This document shows, in pieces, positions 34,357 through 44,098 of a stretch of DNA of 64,000 nt. The notes beneath the pieces were generated by a model. That model saw only the letters and a program-made list of their open reading frames with translations, had not been told where the DNA came from and ran no database searches. How positions within the stretch are numbered: position 1 is the stretch's first letter; each line of letters starts with the position of its first letter. The translations under genes were made by a program, and so were the position numbers. The stretch comes from GW2011-AR15 sp964428335 (GTDB lineage: Archaea > Nanobdellota > Nanobdellia > Woesearchaeales > GW2011-AR15), in assembly GCA_964428335.1 (NCBI GenBank), contig CAYRXW010000005.1, positions 1-64,000 of the forward strand, read 5' to 3'.

Positions 34357-34692
34357 TTATTTATATTTCTCCTCAAACCCTTCCTTATCCCCATATTCCA
34401 GGAAACCTTTATGATGCTCAGGAGGTTTAAAGCTACCATCTTCATTATGTTTTATTCCGCACCAGTATTTTTCAGTTTCTCCTGCAATAGTATATGCATA
34501 ATGCAAAAGACCGTTTGCATATCCACAGTACATGCAATTTATCTTATCAGGCATTGTGAGATAAGAAAGCCTTTGCCTGTCAATCCTTATGTAATCTGAC
34601 CTCTTAAGATAGGCTAATCCGTAAAGATAAAAGCAGATTGTGTGGTAGGTTTCTAGGAAAATATCAAAAACTATCAAAGGAAATGCCATCAT
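34357..34692 (-). CDS. Conserved hypothetical with CxxC motif, 5' end uncertain
   Basis: From the first available ATG the protein has 111 residues. It holds INCMYCGYANGLLHYAYTIA and EKYWCGIKH, Cys-rich segments of a conserved protein type of unknown function, after a hydrophobic N-terminus. The frame is open for ~36 more codons upstream, to a stop near 34800, and reads like real protein (WYIIEYKFYKNRWLRHIISW). That extension has no ATG, GTG or TTG in frame. An upstream TATA box would put the transcript start near 34776. So the true start may be a rare codon such as ATT, or a frameshift has occurred near the 5' end. Confidence 0.65.
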   Translation of the reverse strand: MMAFPLIVFDIFLETYHTICFYLYGLAYLKRSDYIRIDRQRLSYLTMPDKINCMYCGYANGLLHYAYTIAGETEKYWCGIKHNEDGSFKPPEHHKGFLEYGDKEGFEEKYK

Positions 34693-34802
34693 CCAGATAA
34701 ACGGCCAGGAAATAATATGCCTAAGCCATCTGTTTTTATAAAATTTGTATTCGATAATATACCAATAAACTTGCCATTTATTATCTTTTCGAAATTTTTA
34801 TA

Positions 34803-34816
34803 TACTAATCTTAGTA
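34803..34816. repeat. 6-base inverted repeat in a divergent promoter
   Basis: TACTAA and TTAGTA form a perfect inverted pair around TC, between the TATA-like TTTTTATATA and the start of the 85-residue gene at 34838. Possible operator; it shares the ACT/AGT cores seen in the larger arrays. Confidence 0.35.
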
Positions 34817-34837
34817 CACAATTCATTGGGTGATATC

Positions 34838-35095
34838 ATGAATACATGTCAGCAAGGTTGCGAATTTTACTTTTTAGATGGCGTAGTTGTAAATAATGTC
34901 AATGATTTAGCTGTTCACATAAAGGATTTAAGCCAGGAACAGTACATGCATCACGTAAATTCCGAAAGGAACGACTTTTATAACTGGGTTCGAGATTGCA
35001 TTGATGCAAAAGCAGCAAAAAAGATCGAAGGGAATATTGAGAAAGATACCCTTGTAAAGAAATTAACAACAAAAAGAAAAAACCAGAAAAATTAA
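34838..35095 (+). CDS. Small DUF5752-like protein
   Basis: An 85-residue protein. EFYFLDGVVVNNVNDLAVHI near residue 9 followed by YMHHVNSERNDFYNWVRDCI near 36-55 matches the style of DUF5752, a short archaeal and bacterial domain with conserved His, Asn-Asp and Trp. The Lys-rich end may bind nucleic acid. The ATG at 34838 is chosen because GGGTGAT lies just ahead; the earlier TTG lies upstream of that site. Function unknown. Confidence 0.72.
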   Translation: MNTCQQGCEFYFLDGVVVNNVNDLAVHIKDLSQEQYMHHVNSERNDFYNWVRDCIDAKAAKKIEGNIEKDTLVKKLTTKRKNQKN

Positions 35096-35107
35096 AATAT
35101 TTTTTAT

Positions 35108-38100
35108 TTATTTCAATTCGTATGTGTCTTTTACTTCTCCGTTCTCGTTTACAAGTTCAAATATGATTTTTGAATCATAAACTTTTGCTTTTATTGCACC
35201 AAGCTTTTGGTTATACCTGAATTTGCTTTCGGCTGCAGGAGTTCCAAATGTTCCTAAGGAAGATCCACCAAGACCATTAACCAAGTAAGACAGGCTATCC
35301 TTTTCAAGCCTTTCATAGACATTGTTATGTCCAGATACTACAACATTTGCTCCCCAGTCCTTAAATGGCCATTGTAACTCTGTAGTTGAACAGTGAGTAT
35401 CTGTCCCTTCTGGCTGGGCATAGCAGGTTGATAATGGTGACCTATGCATGATGACAACATCAAATTTTGCAGTAGATGCTGCTAGCTTATTCTTAAGCCA
35501 TGTTCCCTGAACTGAATCAAATGCTTTCCCGTCTGCTTCAAGCTCTGTATTTATGACATAGAAATTTGCTTTTTCCTTGCTGAAGTCATAATACCTCTCG
35601 TTTCCTGGCAATGAAAAATAATCAGTGTAAAGCTGTAGTGAACTTTGTATCACATCATGTTCACCGATTGCCGGATAGAACTTACTATTTACATATTCAC
35701 CGTAATATGCTCCAACTGACGATTGGTATGGCTGGCCTGATGTAAGATAGGTGTTATCCCCTGTAGTTATGATGAAGCTTGGACCCCATGATTTTACCAT
35801 ATCTGATACTTTCTTTTCATTTGCATCATTGGTGCCGTAGTCTCCAATTATTGCAAAGGTGTAAAGCAAGGTTTCCGCTGGCGTCTCTTCTTCCTCTTCT
35901 TCTGTTACGCAAACATTTTCCTGGCATGTTTTTACAACTGTTGTGCATACCTGCCCACCGCATTTGCAGTCTGCATTCACAAGGCATTCAACGCACTTCT
36001 TGTTTACTTCATCCCAGACAAACTTTGCATCTTCACATTGCGCCTTTGTCTTGCATTTTGAAGGGTTTGTACCACAATCCTGGTTTAAGACATAATTCTC
36101 TTTTGCAATCTTAAATACGCTCTTGAAAGCTGTAATGTATTCCTGTAGTGTCCTTACTTCAAAGATTGTTTTTGGCTCCTCTGGGTCAACTATTACTACT
36201 TTTGTTATTTCAAAAGTATCTAAAACCCTGACTTCACCATTTACTATTGCTTTAAATTCGCCCTTTGCCTTTGTCTCATCCTTGCCAACATTAAATGTAA
36301 TAAACAAAGCTCCCTGGCCAAAGACTGCAGGATCAACAACTGAACCTGATTTTACATACTTATTTGGGGTTACCATGCTTGCCCACCAGTTTGCACTGCC
36401 GTGCAATGCTGCTGAATAAGGTGTCTGGCCACCCAATAGGCCTGAGTTTATGATAACGCTTCTTTTATCTGCAAGCTCTATCTTATCAGGTTCACCAGTT
36501 GTAAGGATGCTTAGCGCTTGTATATCTGTTACTGTCTTTGTCCTTGCATAATTGCTTTCAAATCCAGTCACAACAATAGCACTATTATTTAGGCAAAAGT
36601 CGTAATAGTCTTTCTTTAGGTTCTCATTGTCAGGCATATCTCCAACCCTTAAATCAATGTTTGCCCTGTTCCATCCGCATATCCTCCAATAGTCCTTCCT
36701 GTCTTCTCTTTTCAGGTTGTCCAGTATAAACTGGTCATGCCCTTCATAAGTACCTTCATTTGGCATGATTCCTACTCCTGAAAGGATGAAATAGACATTT
36801 CCGTATGTGCATGTCATCTTATATCCAAGCAGGCTAATAGAACCATATGAGCATTCAAGCCCTCCTGTAATCTTATTTTTTGTATTATAAGAAGCAATTG
36901 CCTTGAACCTTTCGTCAAATACGTCACCATAGTCGTTCTTAAGGTCTTTTGGATCTGTATTTATCCATGATTCCTTCTTATCAAAAGTTCCCTTAACTCC
37001 AACATAAGGATATGGCACAAGGTTTGTCTTTCCGTCTGTCTTATCAAAGATTTCAACAATCTTGGTATTCCATTCCCTTGCATTATCATGCCCAAAATTG
37101 CCTAAGTGAACTGTAACATTTGCCTTTTCATCTTTTATCATCTTTAAGACAGATGTGTCCTCAGCTTTCTGGTTAGCTACAAAGGCTATCTTTATAGGTG
37201 CATTCTCAACCTCTGTGACCTGGACTGAATCTTTCCATGGGACATATATTATTCCCCTGAAATTTGAATCAGGAACTGTTTTACCGTCTTCCTCTGTCTG
37301 GAGAAGCATCTTTCCTATGCTTTCTGCCCATACTGCATCTTTAAGGCCTTCTTCTGTCTTTAAGTCAACTACCGGAATTATTGCAAGTTTCCCGTTATAC
37401 ATCTCTGTGCCTCTTTTTATCAGCTGCTCAGCTATCTTCTTCTGGCCAATTATATAATCAGGAGCACTTAAGTCAGGCACATCTGCAGGCTTGACATTGA
37501 AAAGAATTACATCAACAAACTTTTTCTTATCCTTGTCCAAGTCAATATAATCTATTGCACAGTCAAGCTTCTCAAAGTTTATCATGACTGGTGTCTTTTT
37601 GTTTGTTTTCCTGAAGTTTGCATACTGTTTGATCAAGTTCTTTATCTCATCTTCTTTCTTTGTTCCTTCAGCGCATAGGCTGCTTGGAAGAATGTACCCT
37701 GTAACTTTTTCGTTCTCTACTGCAGCGTCAAAATTCTTTCCTGTGTAGATAATTACTGTTTCAAGGTTATTTGCTTTTGCTGCATCGATTGCCTTGGTTG
37801 GGCTGTCTGCTATTACACCAACAGTCAATGCATCAAGTTTCTTGGCTTCAGCAAAGTCTTCTATTGGAAGAGCTGAAAAACCATAGACTGCCTTGATTTC
37901 AACATCCAGGTCCTGTGTTTCTTGGACACAAACTTTATCCCTGCATACATACCCATCTTCGCAATCCTCGTCCTTCTCACATGTTTCTTCTGTAATTCCA
38001 AGAAGGTGTTTTATACCATCATACCTGACATAAACATCAGGAGCTTCACCATCAATTTCCTGCTGGGATTCAACAAAGACCCAGCATGCACCGTTTTGCT

Positions 38101-41100
38101 CTTTTGCAGATCCAAAAATTATAAGATCTGTCCCTGCTGCCAAATCAAGGCCTGAGTCACATAAATTCTTATTTCTTGTATCCAAGGCACTATCTGTCTT
38201 GATTTTCTTTCCTGCGTATGGAGCTAAATCAATACCACTGCAACCATCCTTGACTTCTCCTGTCGGACAATTTTCATTGCCTCCGCCTCCTCCGCCTCCT
38301 CCACCAGAACCTCCGCCTCCTGTGCCTGTGCCTGTTCCTGTTCCAGTACCTGTTCCTGTTCCGGTACCTAAACCTGTTGGTGGAACATCTGCTAATCCTG
38401 CACATTTTGTATCAATGCATGATTGGACTGCTTCACATTCAAGTATACACTTTTCGTATGCATCCATTGCATCATCTGTGGACTCTCCTGGTGGCAATAT
38501 ACATTTTCCTGATGCATCTCCAGGAAGGACTAATGTTCCGTCATCGTTTGTTTCTGGCTCTGGTTCTTGAATTAGAGATGCACCTTCTTTTAATTTACAT
38601 TCATATAAGCCTGGACAACCTGATCCAAGATTGCCTACAACACATTCATAGTCTTCAGGGCAATCTCTATCAAAAAATGAACAATCTGCTACACATTCAA
38701 TTTCATCAGGTAGTGGAGGATTTGTACCCTCAATAGGCACACAACCCAATATACCTGGGCAACCGGTTTTCATATTACTGCTAACTTTACACTCGTAACC
38801 TTCTGGACATTCATCATTAAAAATTGAGCAATCTGCTATGCATTCAATATCCTCTGCTGTTAACTCGGCTACTGATCCTTCAGCATTTAAATCAGCTGCT
38901 TCAAGTTCTGTTTTTACTTCGCAGCAAACACCTGCTTTTGTATCTTTTTCGCATGCGCTTCCTTCTGCTCTTCCATCGGGACATGAACTTCCAATAACAC
39001 AATCCTCATTTTCCTTACAATCATTTTTTCCTGCATCAGAAACTGCACCATCTTTTCCTGATTGTAATGGAACACTTAATTTATCTATCTCTGCTTTTGA
39101 AATACATGATTTACTTTTCAAGTCACCATAACTTCCTTCAGGACAACAAACAATATTGTTCTGTGTTCCATAATTGCAAGCAGTTGTTCCTTCTATAACT
39201 TTATTTACATCATTATTTTCAAAGCATGGCCAATAATTCTTATAAGCATTACCAACCTGAGAATTTATAGCACTACACTCATCTGTTGCTTTTCCAGTAA
39301 TATCTGAAATCGCTTTTCCAAATATATCTCCTCTAAATGGTGCTCTTACAACTGCAGTATCAATGTTTCCTGCATCAACTACATCATCTGGCACAGCATC
39401 TGGCGTAATGCTTAACTCATCGCATGATGCAGGGCAATCATCAACATCTACCCAATTACCATCTCCTGCACAAACCTGACAGGACTTATCTTCGTTCATC
39501 TTTGTAACTCCCCTAAGAGACGGAACGCATGCTTCTGTACAAAGGCTTTGGTCATCAACAACATTCCACGTTTCCTTCCCTGCCTCACCATCACATTTCA
39601 TGCAGGCTCCTTTTATAATATCTAATGCACCTTTTCTATTAGGGCAATTGTAAACTGCATCCTTAACACCAATCCCATTAAAGACTACTTCAGCATATCC
39701 TGACATGCATGTTTCAGGATTCTTTGCATCTATTACCTGTATACCGAAATCAATTGTAGAAGAATCTGTTCCTGAAACAAGCTCTGCTCCTGTAATACTA
39801 CATGTATCATCTCCGCCACAAACAGCGGTTATTGTAATGTCCCCATCTCCAAATTTAAGTTCAGGACTGCCTCCCTCAACAGGTGTTGTTTTCCCTTTCC
39901 CTTCTTCAAATGCTGCAATGCAATCATTTCCTTTTCCACTGAATTGTATGCTGTATTTGTTAAAGCCTGTTAGGCTATCTGTGCATGCTGCTGCTTTTGC
40001 GAAAAGTTTTCCACCTGGTGATTTACAAATCGGACTGGATTCATCATAGTAATAATAGTGAAGCTTACATTGGCATGATCCTGTTGGTTCATCATCTTTA
40101 TCATCAATTTTATTGTCATTATTGGTATCTTTTTTCTCTCCTTCTTCACATTCCCCAACAACTTCACCTATTTTTTTACAGGCTTCTTCTGCACTCATAT
40201 CTTCAGTTCCTTCAATAGTCCTTAATTCTTCTTCAAACGGTTCTGCACCTTTGCATAAAGGTAGTGAACCTGCAAGACCAATTCCATTTCCTGATGTAAT
40301 TTCTCCACCTACAGTCTCTTTAAACAAAGTAAAGTCTTTTCCTGTTGCACCATGGAAATCATGATCATTCCATCCTGCCTCGCATGGCAAACAGTCTTCT
40401 TTTACAAGCATTGGAGTTTCAAGTGCTCCTGGTGTTGTTGTATCGCATTCTGTTACTAATGCATCAAATGAGAAATGATTCTTCTGTACAGTTACCTTGT
40501 TCCTGACTGCATCAACTGTTGTTGGAAGACCTACCCAAATCCCTGTATCTTCTGCAAAATAACCCAACCTGATATTTTCCTCATCATAATATGCTGGTAT
40601 GTGCTTATCCTGATAGAAATATGTAACCTTGATATTTTTTGAAAACTTGGTTCCGTGCGGAAGCCCTTCATATGCAAGCATACCTGCAAGAATGTTATTT
40701 TCAAGACCGTAAAACTCCCTATCAACAATCTTTACTCCAACCTCTTTAAGCGGCCTTCCATTCAATGTTGCAACTGTTCCAGCCGGAATCTCCAGCTGCA
40801 TCTGGCCATCTGATGAAACTATCCTTGTGACATCATTGAAATTTATCTTTTCATAAACTGCTCTAGGGAAAGTATATGTCTGCTTATCAAATGTAAGAAG
40901 TGTGTCATCCCTCTGGAAATTAAGTGGATAAGAGACATCAACAATCAATGCTTCTGATGTTATCTGTGCATCGACTTTTAAATCGCCGGTCTCGACATCG
41001 TAACCCTGCTCCTTGAAGACTTTGAATTCATCAAAACACATAGGAAGATAATAAGAGATATAATTTTTTATGAATGGCAAAGATACCTGCGCATCCAATC

Positions 41101-41314
41101 CATATTCAATCTCTGCATTTATTGCAGTCCTTCGGACACAGTTCAAGACAAACGCTTCAAGCGTATTTTGCTTGCTTCCCGCAGTTACAACATTTTCAGA
41201 ACTTTGCCCTAGGCTATCTTTCTGCTGCGCTGCCTTTGTTACAAAAAAACCGGCCAAAACAATTACGATGACTAAACCAACTATTATAGATGTAGATACT
41301 TGTGATCTCCCCAT
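35108..41314 (-). CDS. Giant chimeric surface protein with calcineurin-like phosphoesterase domain
   Basis: A 2068-residue protein. The N-terminus GRSQVSTSIIVGLVIVIVLA resembles pilin-type class III signals, so it is probably held in the membrane facing out. Residues ~50-260 resemble other pilin-like surface proteins. A Cys-rich part follows, with tandem DCSIFNDECPEGYEC / DCSFFDRDCPEDYEC repeats (~820-908). A Gly/Thr linker lies at ~985-1011, then a barrel-like region (~1080-1400). Residues ~1817-2068 are a metallophosphoesterase like purple acid phosphatases: GDYG, TGDNTY, GEHD, MHRSP and SGHNNVYER. The usual GNHD is GEHD and the final GHxH is GHNN. A TATA box (GGTATAAATA) lies 26 bases upstream. 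Substrate unknown. Confidence 0.88.
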   Translation of the reverse strand: MGRSQVSTSIIVGLVIVIVLAGFFVTKAAQQKDSLGQSSENVVTAGSKQNTLEAFVLNCVRRTAINAEIEYGLDAQVSLPFIKNYISYYLPMCFDEFKVFKEQGYDVETGDLKVDAQITSEALIVDVSYPLNFQRDDTLLTFDKQTYTFPRAVYEKINFNDVTRIVSSDGQMQLEIPAGTVATLNGRPLKEVGVKIVDREFYGLENNILAGMLAYEGLPHGTKFSKNIKVTYFYQDKHIPAYYDEENIRLGYFAEDTGIWVGLPTTVDAVRNKVTVQKNHFSFDALVTECDTTTPGALETPMLVKEDCLPCEAGWNDHDFHGATGKDFTLFKETVGGEITSGNGIGLAGSLPLCKGAEPFEEELRTIEGTEDMSAEEACKKIGEVVGECEEGEKKDTNNDNKIDDKDDEPTGSCQCKLHYYYYDESSPICKSPGGKLFAKAAACTDSLTGFNKYSIQFSGKGNDCIAAFEEGKGKTTPVEGGSPELKFGDGDITITAVCGGDDTCSITGAELVSGTDSSTIDFGIQVIDAKNPETCMSGYAEVVFNGIGVKDAVYNCPNRKGALDIIKGACMKCDGEAGKETWNVVDDQSLCTEACVPSLRGVTKMNEDKSCQVCAGDGNWVDVDDCPASCDELSITPDAVPDDVVDAGNIDTAVVRAPFRGDIFGKAISDITGKATDECSAINSQVGNAYKNYWPCFENNDVNKVIEGTTACNYGTQNNIVCCPEGSYGDLKSKSCISKAEIDKLSVPLQSGKDGAVSDAGKNDCKENEDCVIGSSCPDGRAEGSACEKDTKAGVCCEVKTELEAADLNAEGSVAELTAEDIECIADCSIFNDECPEGYECKVSSNMKTGCPGILGCVPIEGTNPPLPDEIECVADCSFFDRDCPEDYECVVGNLGSGCPGLYECKLKEGASLIQEPEPETNDDGTLVLPGDASGKCILPPGESTDDAMDAYEKCILECEAVQSCIDTKCAGLADVPPTGLGTGTGTGTGTGTGTGTGGGGSGGGGGGGGGNENCPTGEVKDGCSGIDLAPYAGKKIKTDSALDTRNKNLCDSGLDLAAGTDLIIFGSAKEQNGACWVFVESQQEIDGEAPDVYVRYDGIKHLLGITEETCEKDEDCEDGYVCRDKVCVQETQDLDVEIKAVYGFSALPIEDFAEAKKLDALTVGVIADSPTKAIDAAKANNLETVIIYTGKNFDAAVENEKVTGYILPSSLCAEGTKKEDEIKNLIKQYANFRKTNKKTPVMINFEKLDCAIDYIDLDKDKKKFVDVILFNVKPADVPDLSAPDYIIGQKKIAEQLIKRGTEMYNGKLAIIPVVDLKTEEGLKDAVWAESIGKMLLQTEEDGKTVPDSNFRGIIYVPWKDSVQVTEVENAPIKIAFVANQKAEDTSVLKMIKDEKANVTVHLGNFGHDNAREWNTKIVEIFDKTDGKTNLVPYPYVGVKGTFDKKESWINTDPKDLKNDYGDVFDERFKAIASYNTKNKITGGLECSYGSISLLGYKMTCTYGNVYFILSGVGIMPNEGTYEGHDQFILDNLKREDRKDYWRICGWNRANIDLRVGDMPDNENLKKDYYDFCLNNSAIVVTGFESNYARTKTVTDIQALSILTTGEPDKIELADKRSVIINSGLLGGQTPYSAALHGSANWWASMVTPNKYVKSGSVVDPAVFGQGALFITFNVGKDETKAKGEFKAIVNGEVRVLDTFEITKVVIVDPEEPKTIFEVRTLQEYITAFKSVFKIAKENYVLNQDCGTNPSKCKTKAQCEDAKFVWDEVNKKCVECLVNADCKCGGQVCTTVVKTCQENVCVTEEEEEETPAETLLYTFAIIGDYGTNDANEKKVSDMVKSWGPSFIITTGDNTYLTSGQPYQSSVGAYYGEYVNSKFYPAIGEHDVIQSSLQLYTDYFSLPGNERYYDFSKEKANFYVINTELEADGKAFDSVQGTWLKNKLAASTAKFDVVIMHRSPLSTCYAQPEGTDTHCSTTELQWPFKDWGANVVVSGHNNVYERLEKDSLSYLVNGLGGSSLGTFGTPAAESKFRYNQKLGAIKAKVYDSKIIFELVNENGEVKDTYELK

Positions 41315-41416
41315 ACTTATTTTTTATTAAGTTGTGGTATAAATAGTTTGCTATTAATTATAGTCTTGAACAAGTTAAGCAACCTTTATATAGCATTTAA
41401 ATATCAAAAATCCAAG

Positions 41417-42730
41417 ATGATTGAAATCACTGCTGTTTCTGGCTATTCTGAGATAGGAAGGAATATGACTGCTGTAAGGTACAACGACGAAATAATCCTT
41501 TTGGACATGGGAATCCATCTTGAAAATTATATCCTGCTAAAGGGCGATGATGACCTGGAGAATTTTTCTTTTAAGGAACTTGTAAAAGCAAAAGCTGTTC
41601 CTGATGATTCCTGCATTAAGGATTTTCGGAAAAATGTAAAAGCCATTGTTCCAAGCCACGGTCACCTTGACCATATAGGTGCAATCCCTTTCATGGCGCA
41701 TAAATATGACTGCCCAATAATCTGCACACCTTATACTGCATCTGTCCTAAAAGCAATAATTCGGGATAAGGAAAAAAACCTTCCTAATGAGATAATATCC
41801 AAGCCAAAGTATGCTGTCTCTGATTCAATAACTATTGAATTTATCCCTATAACGCATAGCATCCCTGATGCAGCTGTTGTGATAATACATACGCCTGAAG
41901 GAAAAGTTGCATATGCAAATGATTTCAAGCTTGATGATACCCCTGTTTTTGGGGAAAAGCCTGATTATGAAAAACTTAAATCCCAGAAAAATATCAAAGC
42001 GCTAATACTTGATTCATTATATGCCTATAAAGAAGGGAAGACTCCAAGTGAATCAAAAGCAAGGGAGATGCTTTTTGATACGCTCCTTAATACTGAGTGC
42101 CATGGAGCTATAGTTGTAACAACATTTTCAAGCCATATAGCAAGATTAAAATCCATTGTTGAAATCGGAAAAGAGCTTAAGAGAAATGTTATATTTTTAG
42201 GCAGAAGCCTTGCGAGATATGTGTATGCTGCTGAAGATATAAAGATGATTGAATTCTCGAAAAAAGCGAAGATATGCAACTACAAGAACCAGATGAGGAA
42301 AATGCTTAAGGACATCTCTGAAAACAAGAAAAAATATCTCATTGTCTGCACCGGGCACCAGGGAGAGCCTGATGCTGTCCTTTCAAAAATTGCAGGCGGA
42401 AAGCTTGGATTCAATCTTGATAATGATGATCTTGTAGTTTTTTCATGCGCTGTGATACCAAGCAAGCTGAATATTGAAAATAGGGAAAAGCTTGAAGAAA
42501 ACCTAAGGAACCTAAATGTAATGATTTCAAAAGATGTCCATGTTTCAGGCCATGCATACAGAGAAGACCATAAAGAGTTCATAAAGATGCTAAAGCCTGA
42601 GCATATTATACCTGCACATGGACCTAAGGAAAAGACGATTTTCATGAAAACACTTGCTGAAGAAATCGGGTATGATGACAGGAACATCCATCTTCTGGAT
42701 AATGGGGACAGAGTAGAAATCAATAAATAA
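41417..42730 (+). CDS. Ribonuclease J (metallo-beta-lactamase/beta-CASP)
   Basis: A metallo-beta-lactamase-fold ribonuclease with 5'-3' exonuclease activity in archaea. The zinc motif SHGHLDHIGAIPF, an ITHSIPDA segment and the C-terminal PAHGPKEK are diagnostic. I start at 41417 (437 residues, MIEITAVSGYSEIGRN), because TTTATATAG at 41384-41392 lies 26 bases ahead; an earlier TTG-type frame adds 23 residues that do not fit. It converges with the next gene, one base apart. Confidence 0.93.
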   Translation: MIEITAVSGYSEIGRNMTAVRYNDEIILLDMGIHLENYILLKGDDDLENFSFKELVKAKAVPDDSCIKDFRKNVKAIVPSHGHLDHIGAIPFMAHKYDCPIICTPYTASVLKAIIRDKEKNLPNEIISKPKYAVSDSITIEFIPITHSIPDAAVVIIHTPEGKVAYANDFKLDDTPVFGEKPDYEKLKSQKNIKALILDSLYAYKEGKTPSESKAREMLFDTLLNTECHGAIVVTTFSSHIARLKSIVEIGKELKRNVIFLGRSLARYVYAAEDIKMIEFSKKAKICNYKNQMRKMLKDISENKKKYLIVCTGHQGEPDAVLSKIAGGKLGFNLDNDDLVVFSCAVIPSKLNIENREKLEENLRNLNVMISKDVHVSGHAYREDHKEFIKMLKPEHIIPAHGPKEKTIFMKTLAEEIGYDDRNIHLLDNGDRVEINK

Positions 42731-42731
42731 A

Positions 42732-43085
42732 TCAAAGCTCTATTATACCTTTCTCGTTTGCGCCAATCAGCCTGATTCCAACACCTAATTTAAGCACTGC
42801 TGAAAGCAGCGCCATATGCTCTTTCCCTGAACCAGAATTCATGTTAAGTGCCACTTCCATGCCTAATTTTCCTTTCATCGAATTAAAAATATGTTTTGAT
42901 ATGGTTTCAACAGAATCTTCAGGGTTTATTACAACAAACTCAAAATTTTCTTTCTTGTTGAATGTGTTTGCTCCAAAATCATTTGTTACAAGATAGACTT
43001 TTTCCCATTCATGCGAGCTTATTATTTTTGCAGCCTCCTGCCATGTCCCTTTTCCACTTGAAAGAATAACGATGAGCTCAGTCAT
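42732..43085 (-). CDS. Small Rossmann-like (CARF-like) protein
   Basis: A 117-residue protein. MTELIVILSSGKGTWQEAAK begins like a Rossmann-type strand-loop-helix, and EVALNMNSGSGKEHMALLSA near 78-97 resembles the TGGTK-type ligand motif of CARF domains that sense cyclic oligonucleotides. It is a single domain with no effector. No CRISPR gene is nearby; instead it ends the pilin-like operon, starting 26 bases after the last pilin gene. The CARF assignment is a visual resemblance and needs a profile search. Confidence 0.6.
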   Translation of the reverse strand: MTELIVILSSGKGTWQEAAKIISSHEWEKVYLVTNDFGANTFNKKENFEFVVINPEDSVETISKHIFNSMKGKLGMEVALNMNSGSGKEHMALLSAVLKLGVGIRLIGANEKGIIEL

Positions 43086-43111
43086 TTTTTATCTGAAAAC
43101 AAATGTGTTTT

Positions 43112-43576
43112 TTAAGCTTTGCATATCTCTAAAGTCACGACAATCACATCGCTCCTGTAATTGATCATTGCTATCCCTATAGAGCTTTTTTCTGAAAACT
43201 GCGTGCATTTTTTTTCAAGGATTATCTTTCTCTCTCCTTTCCTTTCTGTGTAAAACCTGTAAGGCTTGCCCCATTTCTCCAAAGTGCCATTAAAAATCTC
43301 TGCTGCTTTTTCATGGATATACATGCAGGAATCCTTGCATAGGCTGTTCCTGCCATAGCAATCTTTTACAACTTCAGAAAAATCATTTCCGCATGCTGTC
43401 TCTGATGAAAGCATCGCATTCAAAAGCCCCTGGGAAAGCTGGGAATCCAGGACATCTTCTTTTGAATCTACATTTGTTTTTTTTGAGAACAGTACAAAAA
43501 ACATGCCTATAACTATTATTACAACTATAAGGGCAACACCCATCATTTCCATCTGCGCTTTACTGGTAAATTTCAA
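43112..43576 (-). CDS. Pilin-like secreted protein
   Basis: A 154-residue protein. The N-terminus SKAQMEMMGVALIVVIIVIG has the short polar head, Gln/Glu and ~20-residue hydrophobic stretch of archaeal pilin (class III) precursors. The globular part has five cysteines at ~62-85 and another near the end. The start is a TTG at 43576, supported by a GGGGTGAT site six bases away. It overlaps the preceding gene by 17 bases. Probably a minor pilin or a pseudopilin of a surface structure. Confidence 0.78.
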   Translation of the reverse strand: MKFTSKAQMEMMGVALIVVIIVIGMFFVLFSKKTNVDSKEDVLDSQLSQGLLNAMLSSETACGNDFSEVVKDCYGRNSLCKDSCMYIHEKAAEIFNGTLEKWGKPYRFYTERKGERKIILEKKCTQFSEKSSIGIAMINYRSDVIVVTLEICKA

Positions 43577-44096
43577 GATATATCACCCCAAATGTCTTTT
43601 TTTGCGTAACCTGGTCCCTTAGGGTTACCGGGATCTTGAATTCTTTTTTTGATTCAAATGCAGCCGGAGCAAAACTAAAAAGCTCATAGCTTTCCCACCC
43701 GTTGACATAATCATATTCTTCAAGCCTCAGCTTCACATTCTTAAACATCTGGCTGTAGGTCTCTGGGTTTGCCATGACTATGTCTTTAAACGAGAAAAGG
43801 GCAAACCTGTCATAATTGTCTATTTTAACAACATTATCTGAACTATACTGCACTTCCGGGAGCAAAGCTACAGACATGGATTTTTTCAGTTGCGACATGA
43901 TAAGGAATTGCTCAACTTTTGCTTTTGTCTCCTGCCTTTGCTGGGATATCAAAAATATTGCTGCAACTGAAAGTATGAAAAACACAAATAGCAGCGCAAA
44001 GGCACTTTGCATTATTTCTAGCTGTGCTTTCTTTGAAAATCTTTGGTTTCCAAAGTGCTCAAAACTACTTTTTTTGGAGTTTGAACATTTTTTCAT
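43560..44096 (-). CDS. Pilin-like secreted protein
   Basis: A 178-residue protein. After a ~20-residue polar head, KKAQLEIMQSAFALLFVFFI shows the K-A-Q-x-E pattern followed by a hydrophobic helix, as in archaeal pilins. The rest is mostly beta (VKLRLEEYDYVNGWESYEL, FKIPVTLRDQVTQKKTFGV). It starts two bases after the stop of the upstream gene and overlaps the next pilin gene. Function in the assembly is unknown. Confidence 0.78.
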   Translation of the reverse strand: MKKCSNSKKSSFEHFGNQRFSKKAQLEIMQSAFALLFVFFILSVAAIFLISQQRQETKAKVEQFLIMSQLKKSMSVALLPEVQYSSDNVVKIDNYDRFALFSFKDIVMANPETYSQMFKNVKLRLEEYDYVNGWESYELFSFAPAAFESKKEFKIPVTLRDQVTQKKTFGVIYLEIYQ

Positions 44097-44098
44097 TT

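Noticed and set aside
38199..38570. Plus-strand Pro/Val-rich frame opposite the giant surface gene
   Set aside because: The PPPP and PVPVPV runs are the reverse reading of the Gly/Thr linker codons of the real protein.
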